64,000 bases of DNA from assembly GCF_000209165.1 (NCBI RefSeq), contig NC_009045.1, positions 930,001-994,000 on the forward strand. The letters are read 5' to 3'. Numbering within the stretch: position 1 is the first letter of the stretch; each line of letters begins with the position of its first letter. This stretch comes from Scheffersomyces stipitis CBS 6054. Lineage: Eukaryota; Ascomycota; Pichiomycetes; Serinales; Debaryomycetaceae. The position numbers and the translations under genes are program-made. This document shows positions 1 through 9,690 of the stretch, piece after piece. A model generated the notes under the pieces. That model did not search any database, was not told where the DNA came from, and was given only the letters and a program-made list of their open reading frames with translations.

Positions 1-373
1 AATCAGTCTTTTTCACCATCGAAGATTCGGGACCAGACGTGCCAACAGTGATCGAACCCGAGTCGGCTACAGTGTCCACGATAGTTGTAGAAGAAGCAGG
101 AGAGGGAACAGCAGACGAAGCAGCAGAAACTGCAGAAGCAGCGACTGAAGAAACCTTGGAGGCAACAGTGGAAGCGGGCGTGCTTGCCTTGGCTAAAGAT
201 GAAGCAACGTCATCGACAGTGGTGGCCTGCTTATTAGGCGAGCCCAGAAAGTATCTAGAAGTCACCATAGGACCTCTTTGGCAAATGTTGATGTAGCCGA
301 TCTTACCGCAGAAGACTTGAGCATCTCTCAAGGGAGCAGAACGAAGAGCTCTGGAGGTGATAAAGAGAGACAT
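1..373 (-). CDS. Partial Ser/Ala-rich protein, 3' end outside the window
   Basis: On the minus strand an ATG at 373 opens a frame that is still open when it leaves the window, giving about 124 codons. The first ~55 residues begin MSLFITSRALRSAPLRDAQ, are rich in Arg, Ser and Leu with no acidic residue before position 16, and resemble a mitochondrial presequence. After residue ~55 the protein becomes low in complexity, dominated by Ser, Ala, Thr and Val. I do not recognise the family. The plus-strand frame over 39-296 is its Ala/Glu-rich complement and is a shadow. The start is the first ATG in frame. A secreted or cell-surface Ser/Ala-rich protein is an alternative. Confidence 0.5.
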   Translation of the reverse strand, partial: MSLFITSRALRSAPLRDAQVFCGKIGYINICQRGPMVTSRYFLGSPNKQATTVDDVASSLAKASTPASTVASKVSSVAASAVSAASSAVPSPASSTTIVDTVADSGSITVGTSGPESSMVKKTD

Positions 374-1294
374 TCAGCTAAGGCAAAAAAGGGAAAGGTG
401 GAAGCTCTGAATAGGTCTATATGGGTAATTGAAGAATAGAATAATGGAAACAAAAGCACAGTATTTGATGCCTATGTTAATTGCCAATGGTTGCGAAAAA
501 CCTGGGAGAAGGTAGATATCCGGGGATGGTATAGAAATCTAATGCAATATAAGATGAATATTTCTGATTCAAATCTGACCCAGTCTGATATCTGAAATGT
601 GAAATGTGGAGAAGCTGAAGAACCAGAGAAAACGAAATGCCAGGGAAAAAGGCCGGCTATATAAATGGCAAGTTTCTCCAGCTAATGAGCTGTGCATGTC
701 GCCTGACGATATGGCTCCGAGATACTCACATTTTTGGCAAACGTTGGCGACCGATAGCTGCAGATGGATATGGAATCTATCGGGGTGAGCATAAGCGAGA
801 CTAACAATTTTGCAGCTAACGGCAATTGAAACCGAAGGCAACACCTGAGAAAAAATGCGGCTGTCGGAAATGGCAAGAGTAGAAGAAAAATGGCAGAGAA
901 AGCGAGCACTCAAATCAGCCGAGGAAAGTCACGTTACACCAGATTTTCGCCTCCAACAAAACTTGCAGAGGTATTGGAAGCGAGGCAAATTGGAATGAAA
1001 AAAGAGACCACAGTGAAGTGAGCTTATTATAATTCTTGGTCGTATGACTCTGAAGAGATAACTCTAATCATCCAATACGACTAACCTAGTCATAATCGAA
1101 TCATCCTACCCGTTTGAAAATACCAAATTAATCATATCATTTCGACATTTTCAAAATGTTGACGTCACCTGACTGTACGCACCGGACATTGAGCACATGA
1201 CCCTATACACATGACACGATGATCACAAAAATTTAACAACCATCTTCCACTATTCTTCAATCTGTTCTCCAAACCACTCAAACACCAGATTGTA
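374..1294. other. Intergenic region, divergent promoters
   Basis: This 0.92 kb gap separates the minus-strand partial gene and SLS1, so it should hold both promoters. It is purine-rich on the plus strand. Short frames such as 606-788 have no protein-like character. I see no RNA gene or repeat. Confidence 0.5.
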
Positions 1295-3544
1295 ATGCTT
1301 TTGCGAGGCAGAAGTCGTCTTGTACGACATTTGGATCCACAAAAGTCGCAGCATGTATTTTTCAGTGTGTTTCCAGCACTTTCCAGTCTGAAAAATGTGA
1401 TTCCTACCATTCCAGTGCCTGAACTCCAGGATTCTTCCACGATTAGAACTTTTCAGCCGCAGAGCTCTAGACCCCCAAGCAGTAGGAAGCAAATCTTCCT
1501 TGAGCCTCGAGAAACCTTTAATCGAAATTTCAACTCGAGGATCGAAGACATCAAAAGTTCGGGACTAGAGAACCCCATCGAATCCAAGTCTATGACTTTT
1601 ATTGAATCTGAAGTCGATATTGACGAAGCATCTCCAGAAAGATTAATTGGAATAATAGACAAGTTCAAGCCAGCTGTAGCGGAGGTTAACCGAATGAGAT
1701 TTCGTAGCATTCAACAGGAATTAGAAAAAGCCTTTTCTCAGCAGCAATTGGCTTCTTATTTAGAACAGAACTATTCCAAAGTTGAATTTGCAAATAGTAG
1801 GAGATCCACCAGACGAGTTTCAAAGAAGAAGCTTGCGCAGCGTATTATCAATGACATTTGGGGTATAAAAGTGAACTCGAAATTGACGGAAACGAGTGAT
1901 TTGATAACAAAAAAGACTGTACCCCTTTCAGATCTTGATATCTTTTTGATCAGACTGAATCGAAGACTTTTGCATTGGCTCTCTTCCAATGGATGTAGAA
2001 TTAAACTTGTGAAGGACAAGAAGGAGTTGGAGATTTCTGGGACAACCTCCCAAGTCAGTAATGTAGAAGTCAATTTGATTGAGTTCTTGAGACAATCTGA
2101 AAAACAGGAACTCAACTTGACCGACATAAAGCATTTGTTTCAAGAAAAATACGGCCGATTTTCCCTTGAAAAAGTCGCTGGATATACCGATGTTTTTTTC
2201 AAAGATGTAGGAAATGATATTTACGAGGTTCATTCACAGACTCCACACCAAGTAGAGCGCTTGAAAAGGTTGCTTCTTTGGTCCTTAAACTACAATAAGC
2301 ATTCTAACGAAGTAATTACACTTCCAGAAGAGCCAGAAAAGAAGCAGCTCTTTCCATTTAAGGACGAATTGTCATTGTCGTGGAACAACAGGCGTCAGCC
2401 ACTCTTCACGTTGAAAGATTGTGGTTCTTCCAGATCAGAAACGAACCATCGTTTACTTTCTGATTTGCAAAGATACGACGATGCCAATATGAACATAGAT
2501 GCAGAGATACCTAATAAAGAAAATGATAGTGAAGTTGATACCATCATAAAAGATGAAGACGCCCCTATACTTTCTCAGAATAAGATCAACGACATCTACG
2601 ATCAGTTATACGACTTCGACTACAGAAAGAATTTGATCAGTTTAGAAACTACGCTGTCTCCTGTCTTTACTATATCGCTTGGCAATATTCTTTTCGAAGG
2701 AGAACAGCAAGAAACAAAGAGTGCAATGAGCAAACTTTTCCCTACACCACCAGAACTTTCTGAAACAACCAAGTTTAAGTTCAACTCTAACGTTCAGTTG
2801 GTAGCTGACAAAGCACTTTCTCTTCCTATCCACAGTACCAGTCTGACATCAGGTTCAGATGTATTGGATGACATTTTCAGAGATGAACGTTACAAGAATT
2901 CAGTCCAAATCACGTTCTTGCCTTCTTTATTTGTAGAAGACAACAAGGATATCAAGATGGAAGACTTAACCAAGTTTCAACCTGTGGAGTTGTGGGTTGA
3001 TCTTAAGCACAACATGACTCCAGACATGGACACTTTACAACTTGTAACAGTAGAAGGCGAGAATACCAATTACGTTTCGCTACCATCTTTTAAGTCAGAC
3101 TTGAAGGTGAGCTGCCAATTATCAGGAAATCTTCTACAAGAGAAAGGCGAATTGGCTCAAGACTTTGAGCTCAGTATTGACGATATCTTGAACTCACAAG
3201 CCGACAGGTATACACGGTTCAAGTCTCAACCTGGACTTGGTGGCTTTCTCCTGAGATCGAAGCTTGATTTCCAGGAAGAGACTTCAATTTCGCCATACAT
3301 AGACTTGAACATCAATGGCGATATTGTCAGGTATAGATTCATTAGTATGGAATTCCGCAAGAAGTTGAGTTTTGATTTCAACGGTCGCGAAGTCCAGTAC
3401 AACATGGTAGAGGGAGGTAATCTTGGAGGACGTAAGGTCGAGGTACTTTTTGTAGGAGACATGGCATTGGATGCGTCTGGTGAAGAGAGGAAGAGGTTCG
3501 GACAATTGATGAACGATGCTGTTCTGTTTGTGAGCGAGCTCTAA
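1295..3544 (+). CDS. SLS1: Sls1-family mitochondrial inner-membrane expression regulator
   Basis: A 749-residue protein that resembles yeast Sls1, a matrix-facing inner-membrane protein that couples mitochondrial transcription to translation and respiratory-complex assembly. The N terminus (MLLRGRSRLVRHLDP) is basic and presequence-like. A basic helical block around residues 165-215 is followed by a KH-like segment, and residues ~560-745 form a conserved beta-rich region typical of the family. S. cerevisiae Sls1 is about 640 residues, so this copy is longer, mostly through a disordered acidic middle (residues ~360-440). The start is the first ATG after upstream stops. The identification rests on remembered family character, not on an alignment; RNA-binding mitochondrial regulator is the safe reading. 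Confidence 0.7.
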   Translation: MLLRGRSRLVRHLDPQKSQHVFFSVFPALSSLKNVIPTIPVPELQDSSTIRTFQPQSSRPPSSRKQIFLEPRETFNRNFNSRIEDIKSSGLENPIESKSMTFIESEVDIDEASPERLIGIIDKFKPAVAEVNRMRFRSIQQELEKAFSQQQLASYLEQNYSKVEFANSRRSTRRVSKKKLAQRIINDIWGIKVNSKLTETSDLITKKTVPLSDLDIFLIRLNRRLLHWLSSNGCRIKLVKDKKELEISGTTSQVSNVEVNLIEFLRQSEKQELNLTDIKHLFQEKYGRFSLEKVAGYTDVFFKDVGNDIYEVHSQTPHQVERLKRLLLWSLNYNKHSNEVITLPEEPEKKQLFPFKDELSLSWNNRRQPLFTLKDCGSSRSETNHRLLSDLQRYDDANMNIDAEIPNKENDSEVDTIIKDEDAPILSQNKINDIYDQLYDFDYRKNLISLETTLSPVFTISLGNILFEGEQQETKSAMSKLFPTPPELSETTKFKFNSNVQLVADKALSLPIHSTSLTSGSDVLDDIFRDERYKNSVQITFLPSLFVEDNKDIKMEDLTKFQPVELWVDLKHNMTPDMDTLQLVTVEGENTNYVSLPSFKSDLKVSCQLSGNLLQEKGELAQDFELSIDDILNSQADRYTRFKSQPGLGGFLLRSKLDFQEETSISPYIDLNINGDIVRYRFISMEFRKKLSFDFNGREVQYNMVEGGNLGGRKVEVLFVGDMALDASGEERKRFGQLMNDAVLFVSEL

Positions 3545-3556
3545 ACGAGATAGAAA

Positions 3557-3643
3557 TTACTTGAGAGGAAACTTTAGAAGGATGAACATAAAGACAACCA
3601 AAATCAAGACTATGATGATCTTCAAAACATCATTGTCTTTCAT
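3557..3643 (-). CDS. Possible 28-residue single-pass membrane microprotein
   Basis: A minus-strand ATG at 3643 reads 28 codons to a TAA. The product has a polar start (MKDNDVLK), an unbroken hydrophobic stretch of about 16 residues, and a short basic tail (KFPLK), which is the layout of a tiny single-span membrane protein. Its codons (GAC, ATC, GTC, TTG, TTC, AAG) match those of well-expressed neighbours. It lies 13 bp past the SLS1 stop, convergent with it. It could equally be chance coding in T-rich 3' UTR antisense. I do not recognise a family. Confidence 0.3.
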   Translation of the reverse strand: MKDNDVLKIIIVLILVVFMFILLKFPLK

Positions 3644-3796
3644 AACTGATCAAAGGTCAAAAAACTAAGCATACATTGTACATAGACTACGGTTCATTAA
3701 ACATACTACATAGACTTCAATTGTATATATATATTAGGATAAACACCCACATGGTAGCTAAAAGCGGTATATTACAGATAAATAGGAAGAATGCCA

Positions 3797-4060
3797 CTAT
3801 TTGCCGGCCTCCAAGGATTTAACATGCTTTTCCAAGTTTGAGACGGAGTTCTGCAAGGCTACAACATCTGCAACGACAACGGTGTTGGCCAACCTGTATT
3901 GGTCTAACAAGTAGTAGTAGGATCCGGCACCGGTGACAGTGACTCCAAGCAAGAAACCAACGAAACCACCTCTGAAAGCACCCACCTTTCTAGGAGCAGC
4001 AGCGGCAGCAGTGGAGTATGAACGAGCGGAATAGGTAATAGCCTGACGAGCGAATAACAT
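3797..4060 (-). CDS. Small mitochondrial membrane protein with presequence
   Basis: An 87-residue protein starting at the ATG at 4060. Residues 1-25 (Arg, Ser and Ala, no acidic residue) form a likely mitochondrial presequence. Residues ~29-48 form a Gly-rich membrane span (FRGGFVGFLLGVTVTGAGSY), followed by YYLLDQYRLAN. The C terminus is a short amphipathic helix (LQNSVSNLEKHVKSLE) that could form a coiled coil. This layout is common among small respiratory-complex assembly or supercomplex factors. Yeast Coi1 (YDR381C-A) is a candidate orthologue, but I cannot verify it from memory. Divergent from MCP2 across a 0.93 kb gap. Confidence 0.65.
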   Translation of the reverse strand: MLFARQAITYSARSYSTAAAAAPRKVGAFRGGFVGFLLGVTVTGAGSYYYLLDQYRLANTVVVADVVALQNSVSNLEKHVKSLEAGK

Positions 4061-4991
4061 TTTGGAAGGAATATGAAACTAATATGAAACCAAGATAAGG
4101 ATTGAAACTGAGGGAACCAGCAGAATATGACACTATCAACGATACGGCAACAAGACAACGATGTCGGAGATTATCAATGGTGAAGCTATCGAAGAGAAAT
4201 GGTAGTTACAGCTAGAAATCCGATGAAAAGTGTAGATTTTCCATTTGAATTTTTGGGTGCGCGGATTGGGTAGTATGATTGCGAAAAAATGGGGCCAAAA
4301 GGTACCACGGAAAGAGAGCAGACTTATGAGAGAAAGGCGAGTTAAGTACTGGAAGAGGGATACGGCGGAGAAACTGAAATGAAGATGGTGGAACGAAATT
4401 GGCAATTGCAGAGAAATCGGTGAACAGAGGCAACAGAGACGCTTGGTGGCCCATTATTAGAGATTAGAGTACGGAAGCTATTTCCAGAAGAAAGCTACCA
4501 GTAGTGGGCAATTGAAATAAGTGGCCAGCTCATTTGCCCACAGAAGAACTCTAGATACTTGTAGCATACTTATTCTCGAGGAATTGTGTCTCGATGACAT
4601 CCAGACCCCAATGGAAATTGTATGGGATCTCTAAATCCTCTTTTACCTTCGATTTCACTCCATTGTCTTTTATGTCACTCTATGCGACTTCTCGGGAATT
4701 CAGATCCAATCCACAACTCTCCCCACTATCTGAAATAATTCATCTTTCAAGATCTTTCTGCTACCACTACATTCGGTTGCTTTATACTGCTCATCATCTT
4801 ATACTGTTCCTTCCGAGTCATATCCATATCCATAAATCACCCATATCCCAGCCATTTCCTAGCAATTGTCTTACTCCGCTGTTCCCGCATTAGCATTAAT
4901 CATCAATCCCGTACATTCAATTCACGAGCCACCAATATCTGGATATACACACGATTCTTTCTTTTCTCCAGTAGTATACATCGTTCGTCCA
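4061..4991. other. Divergent intergenic region between the small mitochondrial gene and MCP2
   Basis: Promoter space for two genes with mitochondrial products. A 99-codon ATG frame at 4594-4893 has no domain and unremarkable codon use, and I take it as chance. The MCP2 frame continues upstream of its first ATG, but only from a TTG at 4866. Confidence 0.45.
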
Positions 4992-6659
4992 ATGTTGAGT
5001 CAGTTTCGAACACTAGCAACTCGACTTCGTGTTCCAGCCAGAAACTTTTCTTCTAATGCCTTCAAATCCAAAGCAGTCCCAAATCGCTCATTCGCAGCTT
5101 CTAAATCATATAGATTGGTCATAAGACCCACGGCTATCCTTGTGGGTGTTGGTGGTTCTGTCTACATCTTCGACCAGTACGCTTATCTGTCATTGATCAC
5201 CCGTTCGGTCAGAGCCTTGTATGTTTTGCTCTGGATTGCCTATGAGTATGGAATGAACTTGGATGCGTACCAAGATCTCAATGTCCTCCACGAAAAGGCA
5301 TCAGAAAGCCTCTTAAACTTGCTTAGAGTAAACAAGGGACTCTACATCAAGCTTGGACAAGCCATTGCCAACCAAGGCAACGTATTTCCTGTAGCATACC
5401 AGAAGCGGTTTTCGCAGCTTTACGATGATGCTCCGTTGGACTCCTGGGATCGTATAGATGCACAATTGAAGAGAAACTTTGGTCCAGATTACGAATCAAA
5501 GCTTTTTGAAGTCATCGATCACGAACCGGTGGCCTCTGCTTCAATAGCGCAGGTGCATAGAGCAGTGTTGAAGGAGTCTGGTAAAACCGTAGCTCTAAAG
5601 GTGCAACACGACTACATTGAAAAACAGGTTGTAGTCGATCTCTGGGTATATAAGTTCATGTCTAAAGTGTACGAGAGGGTTTTTGACATTCCGTGCAGTT
5701 CTTTCACGTCCTATGTTGCTGACCAGATTGTCAAGGAAACAGACTTTGTTCATGAAATGGGCAACGGTGATAAATTGAAGCAAATCATCCAGAGCGATCC
5801 GCAGCTCAGACACGTAAATGTATATGTTCCCCATAATTACCCTGAGTTCACCACCAACCAAGTTTTGGTCACAGAATGGATAGAGGGTATTTCGCTAATA
5901 GACAAAGACAAGCTCCTAGATAAAGGATTCGATTTGTCGCTTATCATGGGGCAGTATCTCAATTTCTTTGGCAAACAGATCTTCAAATATGGCTTTGTTC
6001 ATTCTGATCCTCATCCGGGAAACTTGTTAGCTCGTTTTGATGAACATGGTACACAGCAACTTGTACTCCTTGACCATGGCTTGTATATCAGTCTTCCAAC
6101 CAAGTTCAGGTTGGAGTACTGCAATCTATGGAGGTACTTGTTTCTGTTCAAGAAACAAGGCATAGAAGAAATTGCCAGAAGCTGGGGAGTTAATTCTGTA
6201 GAATTTTTCTCGACATTGGTTCAATTGAGGCCCATTGCTTTGGATCCGCAGGATGCAAAACTCATTAAGGACGAACGAGATGTAAATAGCTTATTCCGAG
6301 ACTTCTTAAGTGATGAGACAAAGTTTCCTCTTGAATTTCTCTTTCTCACGAGAACCATGCGGATGATCCAGAATTTAAACCAAAGCTTCGGAAGTCCTGT
6401 GAACAGAATCAATCTATTGACACAGGAGCTGATCAATGCTTTGATGCTAGAGAAAAAGGTCCAATTGCGGGAATACTTTGAGTTGTTGCAGATCAGAGTT
6501 ACTTTGTTTTTCAGCAATATGGTCTTCCTTTTCATAAGATTTAGGCAAATTCTCCTTGGAGATCGTTACGGTGGTAAAGGTATAGGATTGGAGGATTACA
6601 TTGAGGTGTACATGCAAAATACAGCCCGGTCCTTAGGGTTCGACTATGTAGAAGTGTGA
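4992..6659 (+). CDS. MCP2: ABC1/ADCK-family mitochondrial atypical kinase (Mcp2-like)
   Basis: The first ATG in the frame is at 4992, giving 555 residues. The N terminus (MLSQFRTLATRLRVPARNF) is a clear presequence, and a hydrophobic segment follows at about residues 40-65. ABC1-family hallmarks are present: KLGQAIANQGN near residue 119 (the KxGQ motif), an Ala/Ser-rich nucleotide loop ASASIAQVH near 179, VALKVQH near 200, HSDPHPGNLL near 336 and LLDHGLY near 360. Length and pattern fit yeast Mcp2/Cqd2 (569 residues), an inner-membrane protein linked to mitochondrial lipid homeostasis and coenzyme Q distribution. Cqd1, another ABC1 member, is the main alternative. Catalytic motifs look intact, though kinase activity in this family is atypical. 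Confidence 0.82.
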   Translation: MLSQFRTLATRLRVPARNFSSNAFKSKAVPNRSFAASKSYRLVIRPTAILVGVGGSVYIFDQYAYLSLITRSVRALYVLLWIAYEYGMNLDAYQDLNVLHEKASESLLNLLRVNKGLYIKLGQAIANQGNVFPVAYQKRFSQLYDDAPLDSWDRIDAQLKRNFGPDYESKLFEVIDHEPVASASIAQVHRAVLKESGKTVALKVQHDYIEKQVVVDLWVYKFMSKVYERVFDIPCSSFTSYVADQIVKETDFVHEMGNGDKLKQIIQSDPQLRHVNVYVPHNYPEFTTNQVLVTEWIEGISLIDKDKLLDKGFDLSLIMGQYLNFFGKQIFKYGFVHSDPHPGNLLARFDEHGTQQLVLLDHGLYISLPTKFRLEYCNLWRYLFLFKKQGIEEIARSWGVNSVEFFSTLVQLRPIALDPQDAKLIKDERDVNSLFRDFLSDETKFPLEFLFLTRTMRMIQNLNQSFGSPVNRINLLTQELINALMLEKKVQLREYFELLQIRVTLFFSNMVFLFIRFRQILLGDRYGGKGIGLEDYIEVYMQNTARSLGFDYVEV

Positions 6660-7172
6660 TAGAGTGCCTTATAGATAGAGGGATGACTTGTAAATAATGA
6701 GAGTTTTTATAGAGTAGAAGCCATGTTTGTATATAGAAGCTTCAGAAATCTAGTTATACATTGGAATCATATATAAATGATATAGTAATCTTGACTTCGT
6801 ATATTAACTAGGGCCATAAGCGTTAGGAGGATTGGTGGGAGTTCTTAACTATGGAACGTACTTGACTTTTCTTGACTATACAAGTGAATAAGAGACAAAA
6901 CTTAAATATGATCTTCCTATTACCAAGTTTTTAAAATGAACTACTAAGCATACGATCATAATTCTCTAATGCTTTTCTATATTTGGTAGCTCATAACAGC
7001 TTGTAGAAATACTGTGGTGGGTGTTTCCGAGATCAAACCGACTCTCACTTCCATATAAGTCACATGATCAGTTCCCGGATCTAGTGCGATGCTCTTCGTG
7101 AAAAATTCAAGAATATTTCTACATTAACATCACTGAGTGTTAACTACCACAGACCTTTGCCCTTCCTCAAGC
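6660..7172. promoter_or_regulatory. UTP13 upstream region with PAC-like and RRPE-like sites
   Basis: The gap between MCP2 and UTP13. Close to the UTP13 ATG lie GCGATGCTC at 7086-7094, near the PAC consensus, and TGAAAAATTC at 7099-7108, one base from RRPE. PAC plus RRPE is the usual promoter pair of yeast ribosome-biogenesis genes. The spacing, 65-90 bp before the ATG, suits that role. The distal part shows nothing I can name. Confidence 0.5.
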
Positions 7173-9542
7173 ATGGATACCTTGAAAACTACCTATAGCC
7201 ACCGGGATATAGAACCTATTTATGTGGGTGGAACCTCGGCTACCATTTCTGCTGACGGGCTGATCTTGGCCACGCCTTTGAACGAGGACGTAGTTATCAC
7301 CAGTTTAGATACTAACGAGATCCTCCACAAGATCGAGGGAGATGGTGAAACCATTACAAATCTCGTTATTACACCCGATGGATCCAAGTTGGCAATTTTG
7401 TCGCAGTCCCAGCAATTGCGTATATTTGACTTGGACAAGCTGGAAATCACTAAAACCTTTAAAATGCCATCTCCAGTATATATCTCTTCAGTCGATTCCA
7501 CATCTTCCCTATTTGCTTTCGGAGGTTCGGATGGTGTTATCACTGTTTGGGATATCGATGGTGGATATGTGACGCATTCTCTCAAAGGACACGGAACCAC
7601 CATCTGTTCGTTAATATTCCACGGCCAGTTGAACTCTACCGAATGGAGATTGGCTTCTGGTGATACTATGGGTACAGTTAAAGTATGGGACTTGGTAAAA
7701 AGAAAATGTCTCACAACAGTTAATGAACATAATACAGCAGTCAGAGGCGTTGGCTTCGACAGTTTGGGCCAACATTTCATCACTGGTGGAAGAGACAATG
7801 TAGCAATCATCTATAACACGAAAAACTATAAGCCAGTGAACACCTTTCCAATCAACGAACAGATCGAATGTGCTGGTTTCATCACCATTTATGACAGGGA
7901 ATTCTTCTACACCGCTGGTTCTGAAAATATCTTGCGACTCTGGAGCATTGCTACTGGTACATTGGTGGCCAGCTCAAAAGCTTCGTTAAAGACAAATGAA
8001 GAATTGATCATAATAGATGTCTTAAAGTTGGAAAACAATGACTTGGTCTTAGTAGTAAGTGACCAGACGTTGATTCATTTGGATTTACAAGAGCTTGATT
8101 TCGACAATGGTGAAACTGTAGAAATTCCTGTAGCCAAAAGAATTGCAGGAAATCATGGTATCATTGCCGATATCAGATACGTGGGAGAAAAGTTCAACTT
8201 GATAGCATTATCCACCAATTCGCCAGCATTGAGAATAGTGGACCCATTAAAGCCATTGGAATTGAGATTATACGAGGGCCATACCGATTTGCTCAATGCT
8301 ATGGATGTCTCTACTGATGGAAAGTGGATAGCTACTGCTTCTAAGGATAACGAAGCCAGATTATGGAAATGGGATGAAGAACAAGATGACTTTGTTCCTT
8401 TTGCAAAATTTCAAGGTCATGCTGGATCAGTCACAGCTGTGGCATTATCCAAAGCAGAAAACACACCCAAGTTCTTGATTACTGGATCCAGTGATCTTAC
8501 TATCAAAAAATGGAAGATCCCAGCTACTGCCGGATCTACTGTCAAGACATCCGAATATACCAGAAGAGCTCACGATAAGGATATCAACTCTATAGACGTA
8601 GCGCCAAACGATGAGTACTTTGCATCTGCATCATATGATAAGTTCGGTAAAGTATGGAACACTGCTAGCGGAGAAACTATAGGTGTTTTGAAAGGTCACA
8701 AGAGAGGATTGTGGGATATTAACTTCTACAAATTCGACAAGCTCATTGTCACTGCAAGTGGTGACAAGACTCTCAAGGTATGGTCCTTGAATGACTTCAC
8801 CTGCGTCAAAACTTTTGAAGGCCATACCAACTCCGTGCAGAGAGCCAAATTTTTCAATAGATTCAGCCCACAGTTGCTTTCAACTGGTGCAGATGGTTTA
8901 GTTAAGGTTTGGGACTACAAGAGCGGAGAAATCATAAAAACGCTCGATAACCACGAAAATAGAATTTGGTCTATCGATATTAAAGAAGATGGTAATACTT
9001 TTGTCACTGCTGATGCTGATGGTAAATTGAGTGAGTGGGACGACAATACGGCAGAAGAAATCAGACTTAGGGAACAACAAGACAAGTTCAAGGTTGAACA
9101 AGAACAAAACTTGTCCAATTATATCAGTAATAGAGACTGGCCAAATGCTTTTTTGTTGGCATTGACGTTGGACCACTCTATGAGATTGTACAATGTCGTC
9201 AAGTCTTGTATTGAAGCCAACGAAGATCCTAATTCAGCTATTGGCTCAGAGCCATTGGAAGAAACTATCATTCAGTTATCTGACGAGCAATTGTTGAAGT
9301 TATTCAAGAAAGTCAGAGATTGGAACACCAACTTCAAGTTCTTTGAAATTAGTCAAAAATTGATTTCTGTTCTCATGTCCAACATCGAAACTGAAAGATT
9401 GATAGAAATACCAGGCTTGATGAAAATCATCGAGGCACTCATTCCATACAACGAACGTCATTACAATAGAATCGACGACTTAATAGAGCAAAGTTACATC
9501 TTGGATTACGCTGTGGAGGAGATGAACAAATTGATAGCATAG
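7173..9542 (+). CDS. UTP13: U3 snoRNP / SSU processome WD40 protein Utp13
   Basis: Starts at the ATG at 7173 (MDTLKTTYSH); the frame upstream to 7137 has only a GTG. The 789-residue product is close to the ~817 of yeast Utp13. Residues 1 to ~630 hold two runs of WD40 repeats with repeated GH...WD signatures, such as LKGHGTTICSL, FQGHAGSVTAV and FEGHTNSVQ. The last ~140 residues form the helical Utp13-type C-terminal domain (NYISNRDWPNAFLLALTLD onward). Utp13 belongs to the UtpB subcomplex, which binds pre-18S rRNA cotranscriptionally in the nucleolus. Upstream PAC/RRPE-like sites agree with ribosome-biogenesis control. No breaks. Confidence 0.9.
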   Translation: MDTLKTTYSHRDIEPIYVGGTSATISADGLILATPLNEDVVITSLDTNEILHKIEGDGETITNLVITPDGSKLAILSQSQQLRIFDLDKLEITKTFKMPSPVYISSVDSTSSLFAFGGSDGVITVWDIDGGYVTHSLKGHGTTICSLIFHGQLNSTEWRLASGDTMGTVKVWDLVKRKCLTTVNEHNTAVRGVGFDSLGQHFITGGRDNVAIIYNTKNYKPVNTFPINEQIECAGFITIYDREFFYTAGSENILRLWSIATGTLVASSKASLKTNEELIIIDVLKLENNDLVLVVSDQTLIHLDLQELDFDNGETVEIPVAKRIAGNHGIIADIRYVGEKFNLIALSTNSPALRIVDPLKPLELRLYEGHTDLLNAMDVSTDGKWIATASKDNEARLWKWDEEQDDFVPFAKFQGHAGSVTAVALSKAENTPKFLITGSSDLTIKKWKIPATAGSTVKTSEYTRRAHDKDINSIDVAPNDEYFASASYDKFGKVWNTASGETIGVLKGHKRGLWDINFYKFDKLIVTASGDKTLKVWSLNDFTCVKTFEGHTNSVQRAKFFNRFSPQLLSTGADGLVKVWDYKSGEIIKTLDNHENRIWSIDIKEDGNTFVTADADGKLSEWDDNTAEEIRLREQQDKFKVEQEQNLSNYISNRDWPNAFLLALTLDHSMRLYNVVKSCIEANEDPNSAIGSEPLEETIIQLSDEQLLKLFKKVRDWNTNFKFFEISQKLISVLMSNIETERLIEIPGLMKIIEALIPYNERHYNRIDDLIEQSYILDYAVEEMNKLIA

Positions 9543-9690
9543 AAGTACATAGTGTAAATTAGATAAAAAATCACTTTTGCATACAGAAATGAGAATTTCG
9601 CAGCCAGAAGATTGTAGCTCTTTCATTATCTATTCTTTATTCATTAATTCTTTAACAGCAGCAGAAGAGATCACTGTTTCCTCCTCAAAT

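Noticed and set aside
606..788. 60-codon frame
   Set aside because: Short, no homology and within a divergent promoter.
4594..4893. 99-codon ATG frame before MCP2
   Set aside because: Not protein-like; lies in the promoter region of MCP2 and the small mitochondrial gene.
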